NCBI GenBank assembly: GCA_024760905.1
Contig: CM045751.1
Coordinates: forward strand, 13,852,501-13,916,500
Direction: 5' to 3'
DNA: 64,000 nucleotides
Origin: Plotosus lineatus
Lineage: Eukaryota > Chordata > Actinopteri > Siluriformes > Plotosidae
The notes under the pieces were generated by a model. The model saw only the letters and a program-made list of their open reading frames with translations, was not told the DNA's origin and did not search any database. Numbering within the stretch: position 1 is the stretch's first letter; every line of letters starts with the position of its first letter. The position numbers and the translations under genes were made by a program. This document shows positions 20,660-32,579 of this stretch, one piece after another.

Positions 20660-21900
20660 TAGAGTACAAAGGAGACACTAATATACTGTATATGCATATT
20701 TGTTATATTGAATGCCAAACTTCAGACTTTCCTCTGTGTGTTTTCCAAAAGCTGCATTCATTATTATTATCAGTCATTATTCTAATCTTATTCAGTGCAG
20801 GACAGTGTAATTATACTGAGCTTGGTATCTTCAGCCTCTATGAGTCTCTCAACAATATTAGTTGAGACCTGTTTAAAGTTAGTGTAATCCAGGCCTGCTG
20901 TTGCATGCTGAGGATTCCTGGCTGTATTTCTTACTGCCACTGAGGCCTTGCATTTCACCTCAGTGAGGATACCGTTGTTGTGTCTATGACAAGTAAACAT
21001 TATTTAGGCATAGATGGTTTGATGAGATGAAAACTTTTATTGTTACCAAACAGTAAGTGCGATATTAAAGAATAAATAAAGATTTCTTTCTTAATGTTGT
21101 TTTGTTCAGGTTACTGACTACTGCATTGTAGTTCATGTTCATTTTTATAATGAATGCATAATGATGTAATATTCTATAATTAGCATGTAAATAGGTAGCA
21201 TATGCATGCAGAAGCCAGGGAAATTCTGTAAGGCAGATTCTGGCTGCATGTTTGACAACATGGCAGAGGTACAGAAACTACCTTTCTAATAAAGTGCAAG
21301 TCAGTCGGGTCAAAAGGAGTAAACTCTCTCTTTTTTTTTTTTTTTTTTTTTTTTGTTTGTTTGTTTACTGTGGCTTGTATTCTGAGAAAGCTTACTTTAT
21401 GACCCCCTAAAGTCATGAATCAGATCCCCCTTAATGTCAAGCACGATGTGCACCACTGGTGATGCAATTCTGATAACTGAAAATATTTCAAAGCAATATG
21501 GGGGGAATGACCAATAGTGTGTTGCAATTCACATCCTCTCCAGATTTCAGGCACCACTCCCTGAGAGGGGCAGGCGGGCGGGTGGGCAGGCGGGTGGGGA
21601 GGGAGACACAGACAATAATGAGGAGGACGAGGAGGACATTGTGTAAACATAAAGAGGAACATCACAGCTACATCACAGCTCTTAAAGTTCCTTAAGCTCA
21701 GTACACAATACACAGCAGAGTCAGCAGATTTAAAAAGTATGGTGCACCGTGAATCATAAAATACTTCATAAAATTATTGTTGTCATAAATATATTATATA
21801 ACATGTTAATTTCACAATATTACATCTATAAATATTTGACTCTTTTTGTTAAGAATGGGAATAACGTTCACAAATTGCAGCCTGTAATAAAATTTTTAGT
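20660..21900. other. Unrecognised spacer with poly-T and a G-rich tract
   Basis: No gene recognised. A T tract of about 25 bases at 21330-21355 and a G-quadruplex-type tract at 21567-21604 are the only landmarks. Confidence 0.35.
21567..21604 (+). other. G-quadruplex-type tract
   Basis: It contains GGGG, GGGCGGGTGGG and GGGTGGGGAGGG, that is more than four G3 runs with 1- to 5-base loops, matching the usual G4 consensus on the plus strand. Confidence 0.7.
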
Positions 21901-21902
21901 TG

Positions 21903-22055
21903 AGACTCAATGGCTCAAAGGTTCTAGCTTATGGATCAGAAGGTCAGGGGTTCAAGCCTCAGCACTGCAAACTGTCCCTTTGAGGAAGGCCCTTAGCCCC
22001 CTTTGGCAGAGGCTACTGGATCATAGCTGAGCCTGTACTCTGAACCCAACTTCCA
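21903..22055 (+). mobile_element. tRNA-headed SINE fragment (family D)
   Basis: The head has A-box remains (AATGGCTCAAAGG) and a B box (GGGGTTCAAGCC). The body has CCTTTGAGGAAGGCCCTTAG, ACTGGATCATAGCTG and CTCTGAACCCAACTTCC. It ends near an AG-rich patch and lacks the usual 3' end. Confidence 0.6.
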
Positions 22056-22110
22056 CACAATTTCGAATAGGCAGAGAGAGAAAGCGAAAGCGTGAGAATC
22101 TTGAGATATA

Positions 22111-23048
22111 CAGAGATCCCTCACTTTACGTGGTTAATCAGGACCAAGATCCCCCTGCAAACGCTCCCCGACTTATGTTTTTAATTGGTTCCGGATGGCC
22201 GAACATAAGTTGAAAGTGAATGTAAGTTGTTACAATGACGTATGATGTGTGACGTATGATGTCATACTGCACTGTACATCCATAAATACCATTACCATAT
22301 CTCATAAAACACCCCTAAATCAATTATTATAAACATAACATTGTCAAATAATATCAACATTAATTTCAAATAAATTAAATTCTAACACAATTATTTCAAA
22401 TAGATAAATTTTAATCAAATTCACTCATCAAATATCAAATACAGCATCAAATATAACCTTTAACATTCTCTATGATGTGATCTTTCTGCTTGTAAATGGT
22501 TCCGATGGTCAACGGATGGTCACTTTACATGAAGCTGAGCCGAGTCACTTTACATGAAGCTTAAAACAGCCAATCAACGCTTACAATATGTGAGGCGCTC
22601 AACACCGAAAGTAGTTTACTTTGTTCTGCTTGAAACAAAGCGCGGGTTATACGGATTTCCGGTCTTTCAAGTGAGCAAGGGCTCCATTGAATACTGGTTT
22701 AGTACTCAGCCTACACTGATGTGAATCACCAGCAGAACGGACAGTTCTCTTTCTTTTCTGGATTCGGGTTTTCATTCATTTTACAACTCTCTTTGCTTAA
22801 CTGAGTATGCATGGTAGATTGCGCCGATCCAAGCAGATAGTTATTTCATCTCTCTGTATGAGACTTGCACCTTCTGTGCTTCTTTTTTTTTTTTTTTTGC
22901 ATAATTGGCCTTGTTTTTGCAGCATTTTCCTTAACTTTTTCTCCTATTCTTCCTTAATTTCCTTATTTTTAATTCAATGAATATTAAAAAAAAAATGCGA
23001 TGCACTGAAGCCGCATGAATTGAAGCGCGAAGTAGCGAGATATCACTG
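22111..23048 (-). mobile_element. Composite TIR element: T2 ends around T1 core
   Basis: The outer ends are those of family T2 (CAGAGATCCCTCACTTTACG ... GCGAAGTAGCGAGATATCACTG). From about 22160 to 22870 the interior is family T1 sequence, starting at the T1 left end (ACGCTCCCCGACTTATG) but lacking the T1 right end. The usual T2 centre (ATAATGCATAAGATG) is missing, so this is a recombinant or a nested insertion followed by deletion. Confidence 0.65.
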
Positions 23049-24052
23049 TGATGTGTTTGGGACAAAAATAATGTAATTAATTTTTATTATTTCACATGTA
23101 CAGAATGCTGTGTGTGTGGAGTAGACTAAGATACTACACCACAACACCAAATGGTAATTTTGAATATATTGATAGCTATAGTATATCTTGATTGGTACTT
23201 AAGATTCACTGAAGCGTCTCAACAACAAAAGTTTTGGGTGTTTCTGAAAAAATCTTTTAAAACTTATTCCTGACTGTTGTTGTTGTTAATCAAAATGTCT
23301 CTTGAAAGCTAAGTATTGCACTCAGTATTCATGATTCGAATTGCAAAACAACCACAGTAGGAACTTTATTGGCAATGCTGAAAGTTAGAGGCAGATGGGA
23401 TTTAACTGAGGCAAAATAGAAAGTGGTGTGTATTGGGAGTAAAAGTGGAGCGATTATTTCGACTAGCGAAAGCCAATAACCTTCAAGCAGGGTTAAAAGC
23501 CATGTTTTGTATATTATTATTATTTTTTTAAAATATTTTTTTTCTACACACATCCCCAGCTGTCTTTCTGAAGCTTTGTAAACATAATATAATATTCATG
23601 AGAGGCTGTGCGTAGTTCCGAAAGTGTCATCGTCTTTGTGTGTTATGATGTGACTGCACTTTCACTCCTCTGACCTTTTCACTGATCACACCACTTCACC
23701 TCAAATGTGCGTATGTCAAATGTCATGTTTACTGAAGACCAGTGTCAAAAATGTCTCGTTTCTTCCAGCGCTCTCACATACAGATGTAATTCCTGCTGAT
23801 GCTTTTTGGACTAGTTAACAGCCAACTCCAAGCCTGAATAGACACTGAGGTCAGAGCAATTAGATGCTATATTCAACACAGGTAAAGGACAAATGCTGCC
23901 TTTCCTGCACAATTTCCTGTTTAGCCTCTGTACGGCAATTTTGTAAGCATTTGCTTGTAGAATTTTTAAATGTTTGTAAGTGTTTAAGCCTCCAATTAAA
24001 TGGACTTCATTTGGGATTTTAAGTTATGAGTCTACACAAAGTATCCCATATA
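23049..24052. other. Unrecognised low-repeat spacer
   Basis: About 1 kb without a recognised gene or transposon. The part 23600-24040 is low in simple repeats and could be conserved non-coding DNA, but nothing in a single sequence proves it. Confidence 0.3.
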
Positions 24053-24553
24053 CAGGGATCCCTCGCTACTTTGCACTTCAGTTGATGCGGTTTCAGTGCA
24101 TTGCGTTTTTTTTTTTTTTTTTTTTTTTGATATTCTTCGAATTAAAAAAGTAAAGAAATTAAGGAAGAATAGGGGGAAAAGTTAAGGAAAATGCTGCAAA
24201 AACAAGGCCAATTATGCAAAATAAATAAATAAACAAACACTAAACAAAAAACAACTCAAAACTAGAGGTGCGTATCTGAGTGCGTGCACGCGCATCTGTG
24301 CGCATGTGTGCGCGTGCTTGTATGTATGTGTTTGCATTTACATCTTATGCATTAATTTTTAATGTTCAATTGTTATTGTAAACATTTATATTGAATATGT
24401 ATTTATTGATATTATATACACATATACATGTATGTATATGTCAGTCAGTGGGGTGGGGGGTGGGGGTGGAGTTGGGGTAATTCTACTTCGCGGAATTCAG
24501 TGGTTACAGGGGGATCTCGGTCCCAATTAACTGCGGAAAGTGAGGGATCCCTG
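24053..24553 (+). mobile_element. Tigger-like MITE, family T2, well preserved
   Basis: Ends CAGGGATCCCTCGCTACTTTG and GCGGAAAGTGAGGGATCCCTG, flanked by TA on both sides. It is a good reference for the family: left T tract, AAGGAAAATGCTGCAAAAAC, ACATCTTATGCATTA, TATTGATATTATATACAC. Confidence 0.82.
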
Positions 24554-24617
24554 TATATTAAACTGCAATAAAAATATGTGATTTGCAAATGACTTAAAAT
24601 TATTATTACTGTAATAT

Positions 24618-24676
24618 CAAACGTGCGAATCATTCGCTGTGGCGACCCCTGATAAAGGGAAAAGCCGAAAGGAAAT
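24618..24676 (+). mobile_element. A2-type SINE tail fragment
   Basis: Only the RTE-like tail is present: CAAACGTGCGAATCATTCGC, TGTGGCGACCCCTGATAAAG and AAAGCCGAAAGGAA. Confidence 0.65.
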
Positions 24677-25136
24677 CTCATCATCACTGTAATTTTATAT
24701 ATTGTTACCATATTATTATACCTATTATTTATGTACCATTATTGTAAAAACTCTTAATTAGTTCTGTGCAAGCAGATGCCATCAGCAGTAACTTAATAGG
24801 CTATATGGATTTTACAGTGTACAATTATGTTTTCAGAATATCTCAATATAAAAAAACACTAGTTACTAGAATACCACGATCATTTTTAGAGAATGTCTAG
24901 ACAAAAACTTAAAAATGATCAAGGTCTTCCTCCAATCAAGAGCAACAAATAACAAAAGGGTGACTTTCAATTTAAGGTGCCGAACACCATGCTTCTCTGG
25001 TAAGATGAATGAAACTAGTAGTAGTAGTAGTAGTACTAAACTCAATGATACATCCTAGGTATTGCACAGTAATTATTAATTAATGATTATTTTATTAATT
25101 CGTATTAATTGATATTGTATTAATATATATAAAATA

Positions 25137-25502
25137 CTGGGCAGTACATTGGCGTAGTGGTTAGCACGTCCGCCTCACAGCAGGAAGGTCCTGGGTTCAA
25201 TTTCCAGCCCAGATGGTTCTGTGTGGAGTTTGCATGTTTTCCCTGTGCTTGCAGGGGTTTCCTCTGGGTACTCCGGTTTCCTCCCACAGTCCAAAAACAT
25301 GCGCAGGTTAATTGACTGTTCCACCTCACCTGTAGGTGTGAGTGTTTTCTAGGTGTAAATGGTTGTATGAGTATTGCACCTGTGATGGCCTGGTGAGCTG
25401 TCCAGGGTGTACCCCGCCATCACCCAGAGTTGCCTGCGATGGACACCAACCTCCTCGCGACAACTAATTAGGATTCAGCGGTTCAGAAAATGAGTGAATG
25501 AA
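25137..25502 (+). mobile_element. SINE family B (HAmo-like), full length
   Basis: The head (TTGGCGTAGTGGTTAGCACG; B box TGGGTTCAATTTCC) is followed by the body (GTGGAGTTTGCATGTTTTCC, GTACTCCGGTTTCCTCCCAC), the GTGAGTGTTTTCTAGGTG link, and the L2-like tail (GAGCTGTCCAGGGTGTACCC, CAACTAATTAGGATTCAGCG) with (TGAA)n. This is the cleanest family B copy in the window. Confidence 0.8.
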
Positions 25503-27054
25503 TATTGATAATACTTTCCAGTAAAAATACCTCACCTGGTATTAATAGTTCTGCACGTAAGTTTCTATCACCAAACCAATAATAACTTAAACAAACTAGA
25601 CTTTGTTAAAACTATATGGTAAATTTCCTGTGACTGAATTGATCTTTTTGTCCACAGTTATGAGAGCCCACTGTGACACTGCCCTTTTAGCTAGCTACGT
25701 AGGGTTAGCAGTGGCCAGCGGGTTATTCCTTTCATTGTAGAATTAATCTATGAATAATTCTGTCCATGCTATTAAGTGTTTGCTCGGAAGAACGTGTTTT
25801 GTAATTTTCAACTATATGAATAAAAAATGCTTTATTTCTCAGTGAGCATTGGAAAAAATATTCCAGTCCCAGTGGACATGACTGATTGGCGTCTCAACCT
25901 TTGCCAGGTATATCCAGTGCATGTCTGATTTGCATTCATGGAACAACGGCTAATTATGCACAGGAAGGCCCCCAGTTACCCGGCAGGCTCAAACCCAGAA
26001 TCTACATATTGTGAGGTCATAGCTCAGTCCTTTGCATTAAAATGATACCCTAAGAATTAAATAATGACCAATTATTTTATGTTTGTGCCACAAATTTCAC
26101 AATAACTCTTGCAAATACCCTAGCATCCAACAGTTCTACTTGGAAATGCTTCTGTTAAAGAAACATTTTGGAACCTTGGAGGTCATTGAATGCGTTCCTA
26201 CTTTTATTATTTTATTGTATATAGCAGTGTGATTGTGTAGCACTGAGAAACCGCGTGCTGTATTTCGCATTGATTATAAAACTTGTTGATTGGTTATGAA
26301 ATGTAAAGACAGTCTTTAGATGGTTGGTAAAACTGACATTTTTCACACCTTCGGCTGCGTGACTCACTGCTAACACATTACTGTCCTGTCACGCTATAAT
26401 CAGCGCAAACATACACAACTATACAGTAACATTTTGGAGATGATCATTTTGAGCATTTAATTTTCATTTCCCATTCAACACAGCATTTTGCACATCGTCT
26501 GTTTATCAATTTTTATTTTTAATTATCTCCCTAACGAGCCCCTGAAAGGTGCTATCATGCGTTAAGCAGATGCTTCAGAAAACGAGTTCATGGCCAAAAT
26601 AATCAGTCTCAAAATCACCAGGAGGCTCTACAGCAGTAAACATGCCCACGTTTGGAGCTAGTTAGGGGAATTTCAGGCTGACCTGCAGGTATAAATATAT
26701 AATCACTGTGCTGGGCACAAGTTTATTTTTCAAAATATGATCATTGTCTCACTTTGAGATACATCAATTTATGCAAAATAGTGGCAGGCAAAGCCAGTGT
26801 GATGTGATATAACTGCCAGATATGCAGTAGTTTTCTTGTCTTAGCTTATCTCATTCCAAAGCACTGTATCCTTTACTAAAGTCACAGGGCGGCTGGAACC
26901 ATACCATCCATCTCCAGGTCAGGGTGGTGCACACCCTGAACAGCTGGCCAGACCATTAATGGGCCAAACCCCCCCCCCCCCCCACGCACATACACACATG
27001 CACATACACACGCACACATGCAGACAAACACACACACACACACACGCGCGCGCA
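25503..27054. other. Long low-repeat spacer with CA/C tracts at its end
   Basis: No gene recognised. The segment 26440-26870 has no recognisable transposon and carries AT-rich homeodomain-like sites (TTTTAATTATCTCC, TTTATGCAAAATAG). It is the best stretch here for a regulatory element, without direct proof. A C14 tract and (CA)n/(CG)n lie at 26966-27055. Confidence 0.3.
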
Positions 27055-27290
27055 TGTGATTTCCGGTGCGAGTGAAAAGAAGAAGCGGGCTCGTGACATG
27101 CGGTTGAGTGATATCGCAAAGTAATATGGCCGAACTCATCTACCATCGGTACAATATTGAATCAGAAGGAGGTCTTAAAAGGAATGCTATTATAATTTTT
27201 CGATGGTTTAGGGGGTAGTATTGGGGGCCTTGGAACGAATCACACGTTTTACATGTGAAATGCAGTTCAATTTACGAAAAATCCTGGTTA
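27055..27290 (-). mobile_element. Tigger-like family T3, truncated
   Basis: Shares ATGGCCGAACTCATCTACCA, CAGAAGGAGGTCTTAAAAGG and TTTTACATGTGAAATG with the T3 elements at 10256 and 60246. The end near 27285 (ACGAAAAATCCTGGTTAAGG) is degraded and the other side is cut by the CA tract. Confidence 0.65.
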
Positions 27291-28035
27291 AGGCATTCAT
27301 GTTTCTACCTTCATGATTCTACCTTTAATTGGCAGATGAATTGATTTCTAATTAGTCTAAAGGACACCTCTGTAAATGGAGATGGTCAGTGATGGACGAT
27401 GGGTTTTAGTCTTGTGGATTTGGCTTTCTATTCAAAATAAATTAGGGATCAGCAGACCTGTTTTGGGCCAAGTGTTTTCTCTCAGATTTGACAAGTCTTG
27501 GAAAGACACATTCACAGACTTCCAGTTTGTGCCAAACCCACCTGCGTGATCAATTTAATCTCCCTGCCAATATCTCAAGCAGAAAACCCGCCGGCATGGC
27601 ATCTCCATGGAAAGCAAGCACAAAGCCGCTGTGGGAAGGAGCTGCTCAGGGAGTCTCGCTGTGTGTCACCAGCGTTCTGCTTTATCACCTTTAAGTGGGA
27701 TATTTTCATGTTCCTTTGAGTGAGAAAAGGAAATCAATGCTGGCTTTCTGCCCGTCATTTTGTGCTGTATCTCTCTATAGTACTCAAGATAGCTCTGTCA
27801 TTCATTTGTTTTTTTGCCTGTCTAATGGCCACCACTTCAATTTAGCTAAAAAGGTTTACAGACGCATAAGTAACAACAATCTAAGTTGCACTTTAAAAGT
27901 GCATAGTTTTTTCATCTTATGTATTATTGCATAAAATCAGGAGTCAAATCCTGTCAAATTTAAAAATGCACGTCGGAAAATGTGCCACGTCCCATTTGTC
28001 GTGTAGTAATCTTTCAATCAGAATTTGATACAACC
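27291..28035. other. Unrecognised spacer
   Basis: No gene recognised. Open frames of 68-79 codons at 27488-27934 have no family motif and no visible splice context that would argue for an exon. Confidence 0.3.
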
Positions 28036-28362
28036 ATTTAACCTTACTAGGGTTGCAGGGAGGCTGAAGCCTATCGCAGTCGAGTCTGAGAAAGCAGGGT
28101 ACACCCTGAGCTTGACAGTCCATCATAATTATAAAATACACACATTTATTCACACTCACAACTTAGACCAATTTGAAACGGTCACTCAGTCTACTGTGCG
28201 TATTGTTACACTATCGGAGAAAACCGGAGTATCCAGAGGAAACCCACGAAAGAATGAAGAGAACATGTAAACTCGACTCAAAAACCCATTCACCAAGCTT
28301 GAGACTTGAACTTAGGACTTTCCTGCTGTGGGGATGTCATGATAACCACTACGTTGCCATGT
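28036..28362 (-). mobile_element. SINE family B, full length but diverged
   Basis: On plus, the tail comes first (TACTAGGGTTGCAGGGAGGC, CAGGGTACACCCTGAG), then the body (GAGAAAACCGGAGTATCC, GAGGAAACCCACG) and the head complement (GATAACCACTACGTTGCCA). Confidence 0.65.
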
Positions 28363-28971
28363 TCTGTACAATATACAGAAAATTCAAAATGATTAAAAAA
28401 AGGAATTTAACCTGGCACGTTGAAGAGCTTGGACCCGGAACGATGGCCTTTGAATCCTTAACAACAAGCAAGCAGGAGCAATGGGGTATATACTGTTGAT
28501 TTACGCTCAAAGGAAATCAATTCTGTTCATGACTCAAATCTGTATTTATTCCACGGGAGAGCTCATATCCTATTGTATTAATCATGTCAAAATCAAACCT
28601 ATTGATCTACCAATATATCCACAAACAATTTTACTCTGTCCACTGGAGAAGGATTGACCGGCTATTGATGAGAGCATCACCTTGGTGGTCACCACAGAGA
28701 TCACCGCTGCAGTTAGAGTGGGGAACCAGGCTCAAATTGCAACTGACTCAGCCATAAAGTGGACTCAGATTTCAGCATCCAGCCAGTTTTTTTTTTTCCC
28801 CCCACAGAGGTTAGTCCAGTGCTTGTTTAGACCTTCACTATTTTGAGTCCTTTTTCTCTCACTGACAAGGTCAGTTTAAGTTTGTCCAAGCCTGGACCCA
28901 GAGTGGTTTCCCTGAGTGTTTCCAAGCCATTTCTGAGATGCCTGGGATAGGAAGGTTATGGTATTATCATG

Positions 28972-29240
28972 GTCAGCACTATTGTTTCACAATGAGAACC
29001 CCATGTTTGACAAGGCTATTTATTTATTTATTTTATTTATTTTTTTTTTGTATGGAGTTTACATGTTCTTCCCTTATTTGTGGGAGTATCCTCTGGGTGT
29101 TCTAGTTTCTTCCAACAGCCCAAAGACATGCACGTTTAATCAACTGGCAATTCTGGATTGCCCCTAGATATGAGTGAATAGTTGGATGGATTTTAGCCCT
29201 GCAAGAGACTAATGAGCTGTTTGCTCCACCTTCTGGACAA
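28972..29240 (+). mobile_element. SINE family B, diverged copy
   Basis: A degraded head (GTCAGCACTATTGTTTCACA) is separated by a T-rich tract from the body TATGGAGTTTACATGTTCTT, GTTCTAGTTTCTTCCAACAG and the tail AATGAGCTG. Confidence 0.5.
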
Positions 29241-29249
29241 CCCTCAAGA

Positions 29250-30610
29250 ACGTGGAATCTCCTAATTGTAACTTAATTTGTGTAATGAGATTTTTTTCAG
29301 ACCCAAAGCTTTGCCTCATTTTTTTTTCTTGTTTAAATTACTTATCGCATTGCTCTGTACATGCTGTAGTTTTATATGTAAAAAAAAAAAAAAAAAAAAT
29401 GGTGTTTGTGTATAAACACATATTCCTTTAAAATATGACACTTTGTGGAAGCACATCAGCAAATTCTTGTAATTCTACTACGAGCCAATTTATACTTCAC
29501 TGACATCAGATACGCTGAATAATTACTGCACGATTGGCACGCACCGATGTTCACTCTGCAGGTGCCAGCTATGCCTGTCCTCCATCCTGCAATTAACAGT
29601 GAAGCAATGCGGCCCTGAAGATGTCAATACTTAATTTTATTTTGTCACACTTTATACTGTCTTGCGCCATAAGTGCCAGCATCACAAAGTTCTAAAACCC
29701 AAAAGTAAGTAGAGTGTCTCCTGTTTTTCGATATCCAGGTTCTTACTCTCCTTTCTCCAAGAAATCTGCTAAAAACAAAAGTTTTAAATTCTTGCGGAAA
29801 AAAAAGGTTCCTACTCTCAAGTCTGTGCTTCCATATTTTGTTCCATATTTCCATGCAATCTTTCTAGGATGAATCAGAAACCTTGTTTGTGGGAAATATC
29901 ATGTAGCACTTTCATCTGATTCACACCGGCTATGATACACCTTCCACTGGAATTTTCATAAAATATTTGGATTTGCTTTTACATGCTACCCTCATAACAA
30001 ATAAAACCTTGAAGAAAATAAACAAATGAACACAGTGTTTATAATGAATGAATGAATGAATGAACGAACGAATAGATGAATGAGTCATGTCTTGCGTCCA
30101 CCACAGGGTCTCAATTCAGTAATATGTACTTGATACAGCTCTAAAGAAAACAGAACAGTTTGAATTTTCCGAAGGGATCCAAATCTTCAGTATTGCACCA
30201 TGAGAAACCTAGAAACTCATTTCAACCTCATTTTTCTTTCAGTCAATATATCTTATCTTTTTTCTTGACACTGTTTGCTGCAGTCGGCCCAGATTGTCCC
30301 ACGTCACTGTCTCTGCATTGCATCCACCAGTTTTCTAAATTTAAAACACAGATTTGAAGATTTCCTACAGAGTAAGAAAAAAAACCACAGCCACACTAAT
30401 AACGCCTTAATACACTTATTCCTAAAAGCCTACTGACATGCACAAAATTCTCAAGATATAAAATATCAAAATTCTTCTCTGTTCTGACAAAGATGATTCA
30501 TATCCTGCTTTTATTTTGGTGCAGTTTGGTGGTATTCTTAGAACATGACCTATTAGTGCTAAACAAGCAAACAAACAAATAAACAATATGCCTTCTCAGC
30601 ATCCCCAAAA
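29250..30610. other. Unrecognised spacer with A tract and (GAAT)n
   Basis: No gene recognised. An A19 tract lies at 29381 and a (GAAT)n/(GAAC)n run at 30041-30082. The region 29460-29640 is low-repeat. Confidence 0.35.
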
Positions 30611-30616
30611 TTCTGT

Positions 30617-30635
30617 ATGTGTGTGTGTGTATGTG

Positions 30636-30700
<65 letters not shown>
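30617..30700. repeat. (TG)n(TA)n microsatellite
   Basis: About 20 bases of TG/TATG followed by more than 30 TA units. The 66- to 70-codon frames across it are repeat translations. Confidence 0.95.
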
Positions 30701-30703
<3 letters not shown>

Positions 30704-31674
30704 AGACTCTCTGTCAAGCAGAAAACCAGAGTATTGGTTTTGGCTTTTCCTATAATTACTGTGTACTGCAAACTGCATGCAGAGTGAAAGCTCCATGGGA
30801 CAGTTTTATTTTTCGGTGAGCCATTGTTTCTGGACTAACATGGAGTTGTGCCCTATCCACTAGACCATCACTGCCTTGTCTCGCCAATTTATTAAACCTA
30901 TTTTTTTTTATTAACTTTGACTTAAAATAACAGTCTGATTTTACTGAGTAATATTTCCCAGCTGCATTATTGATTAAATTGTTATTCAAAAACGTATTGA
31001 TAAATTTCTTCTTATAATTAAAACTGATTAAATTAATATTTAATTCCTGTTTTTGTCTGGAAAAATGTCTTGTCGCGGAGACTTAATTTCACTTACAAGA
31101 CTATATTCATTTCATTTCAGAAAAGTAGTCAGATGGCCTTGTTTACAACTAAATTTATAATATTATAGCAAATTTAACATCATATTGAAAAAGTAAAAGC
31201 ATCACACGAGGTCACTAGTGCCTCTGAAACGTGGCGATGATGGTCCAAGACTCCCAGATGCTCGTCATGATGAATAATTATCATATTAAAACAACAAGAC
31301 ACCTTCAAGATGTTCAAATTACAAATAATAAAAAATTGTAACTTCTCCTGAAGTGCTTGATGCCCAGGCCACTTGTAAGCCAGTTTAATACACAGTAAGC
31401 TGTTTTAGAGGGCAGCTCGTTCATCAAATGATCAGAAAACAGTCTGTTATCAACCCTATGGTGAGCAATCTGAGCCAGCTGTAGGTTTGAAACACAATGG
31501 GAAGCGATTATCGATTGATATTTGCTGATGTTTGCACCCATCTTATACAGCATTCGGATACCTGTGTACTGGAGGTAACTTTAAACCACAAGCTTTCACT
31601 TTCATACATGTCTCGCCCTTCGGGGAAATCTGGGTCAAGCAATTCTTTAGATGGTCAATAACAATATTAGTGGG
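30701..31674. other. Unrecognised spacer
   Basis: No gene recognised in about 970 bases. GTGCCCTATCCACTAGACCA at 30849 resembles the head of a tRNA-like SINE in reverse, too short to call. Confidence 0.3.
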
Positions 31675-31687
31675 ATAGGGATATGAT

Positions 31688-32516
31688 CTTCTTCTTTTCC
31701 TTTCGGCTGTTCCCTTCAGGGGTCATCACAGCAAATCATCTGCCTCCATCTCACCCTATCCTCTGCATCCTCTTCTCTTACGCCAACGACCTTCATGTTC
31801 TCCTTCACCACATCCAGAAATCTCTTCTTTGGTCTTCCTCTAGGCCTTTTGCTTGGCAGTTCCAACCTCAGCACCCTACTACCAATATACTCACTATCCC
31901 TCCTCTGTACATGTCCAAACCATCTCAATCTAGCCTCTGTGACTTTGTCTCCAAAACCTCTTACATGTGCTGTCCCTCTGATGTGCTCATTCCTGATCCT
32001 ATCCATCCTCGTTACTCCCAGAGAGAAGCTCAACATTTTCATCTCTGCTACCTCCAGCTCTGCCTCCTGTCTTTTCCCCAGGGCCGCTGTTTCTAAACCA
32101 TACAACATCGCTGGCCTCAACACCGTCTTGTACACTTTTCCTTTCATTCTTGCTGATACCTTCCTATCACATATCACGCCGACCACTTTTCTCCAACCAT
32201 TCCAACCTGCCTACACACGCTTCTTCACCTCTTTTCCACACTCTCCATTGCTCTGGATTGTTGAGCCGAAGTACTTAAAATCCTTCACCTTCTTTATCTC
32301 TGCTCCCTGTAACCTCACCGTTCCTCTTGGGTCCTTCTCATTCACACACATGTATTCTGTCTTACCGAGGCCAACTTTCATTCCTCTCCTTTCCAGGGCA
32401 TACCTCCACCTCTCTAGATTTTCCTCCACTTGTTCTCTGCTCTCACTACAGATCACAGTGTCATCCGCAAACTTCATAGTCCATGGAGATTCTCGTCTAA
32501 CCTCTCACAGGGAGGC
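31688..32516 (-). pseudogene. RTE-like LINE 3' fragment with FADD motif and target duplication
   Basis: This is the longest uninterrupted copy. The minus strand encodes ESPWTMKFADDTVIC (the catalytic FADD of the reverse transcriptase), KTEYMCVNEKDPRGTVRLQG, KDFKYFGSTIQSNGECGKEV, one stop/frameshift near 32200, then MVGVICDRKVSARMKGKVYK, MDRIRNEHIRGTAHVRG, RLRWFGHVQRRDSEYIGS, MKVVGVREEDAEDRVRWRQM and the end ICCDDP. The flanks ATAGGGATATGAT (31675-31687) and ATAGGCATATGAT (32517-32529) are a 13-bp target duplication with one difference. Confidence 0.88.
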
Positions 32517-32579
32517 ATAGGCATATGATATTGAGTAAATAATTCAGCTCAAAAATTCATTTTCCTGTATTTCTGCTTA

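Noticed and set aside
27488..27719. Two overlapping plus-strand frames as a coding exon
   Set aside because: Two frames are open at once, neither has a known motif, and no convincing splice sites flank them.
31795..32520. 241-codon plus-strand open frame
   Set aside because: Antisense shadow of the RTE-like reverse transcriptase; the minus strand carries the real motifs including FADD.
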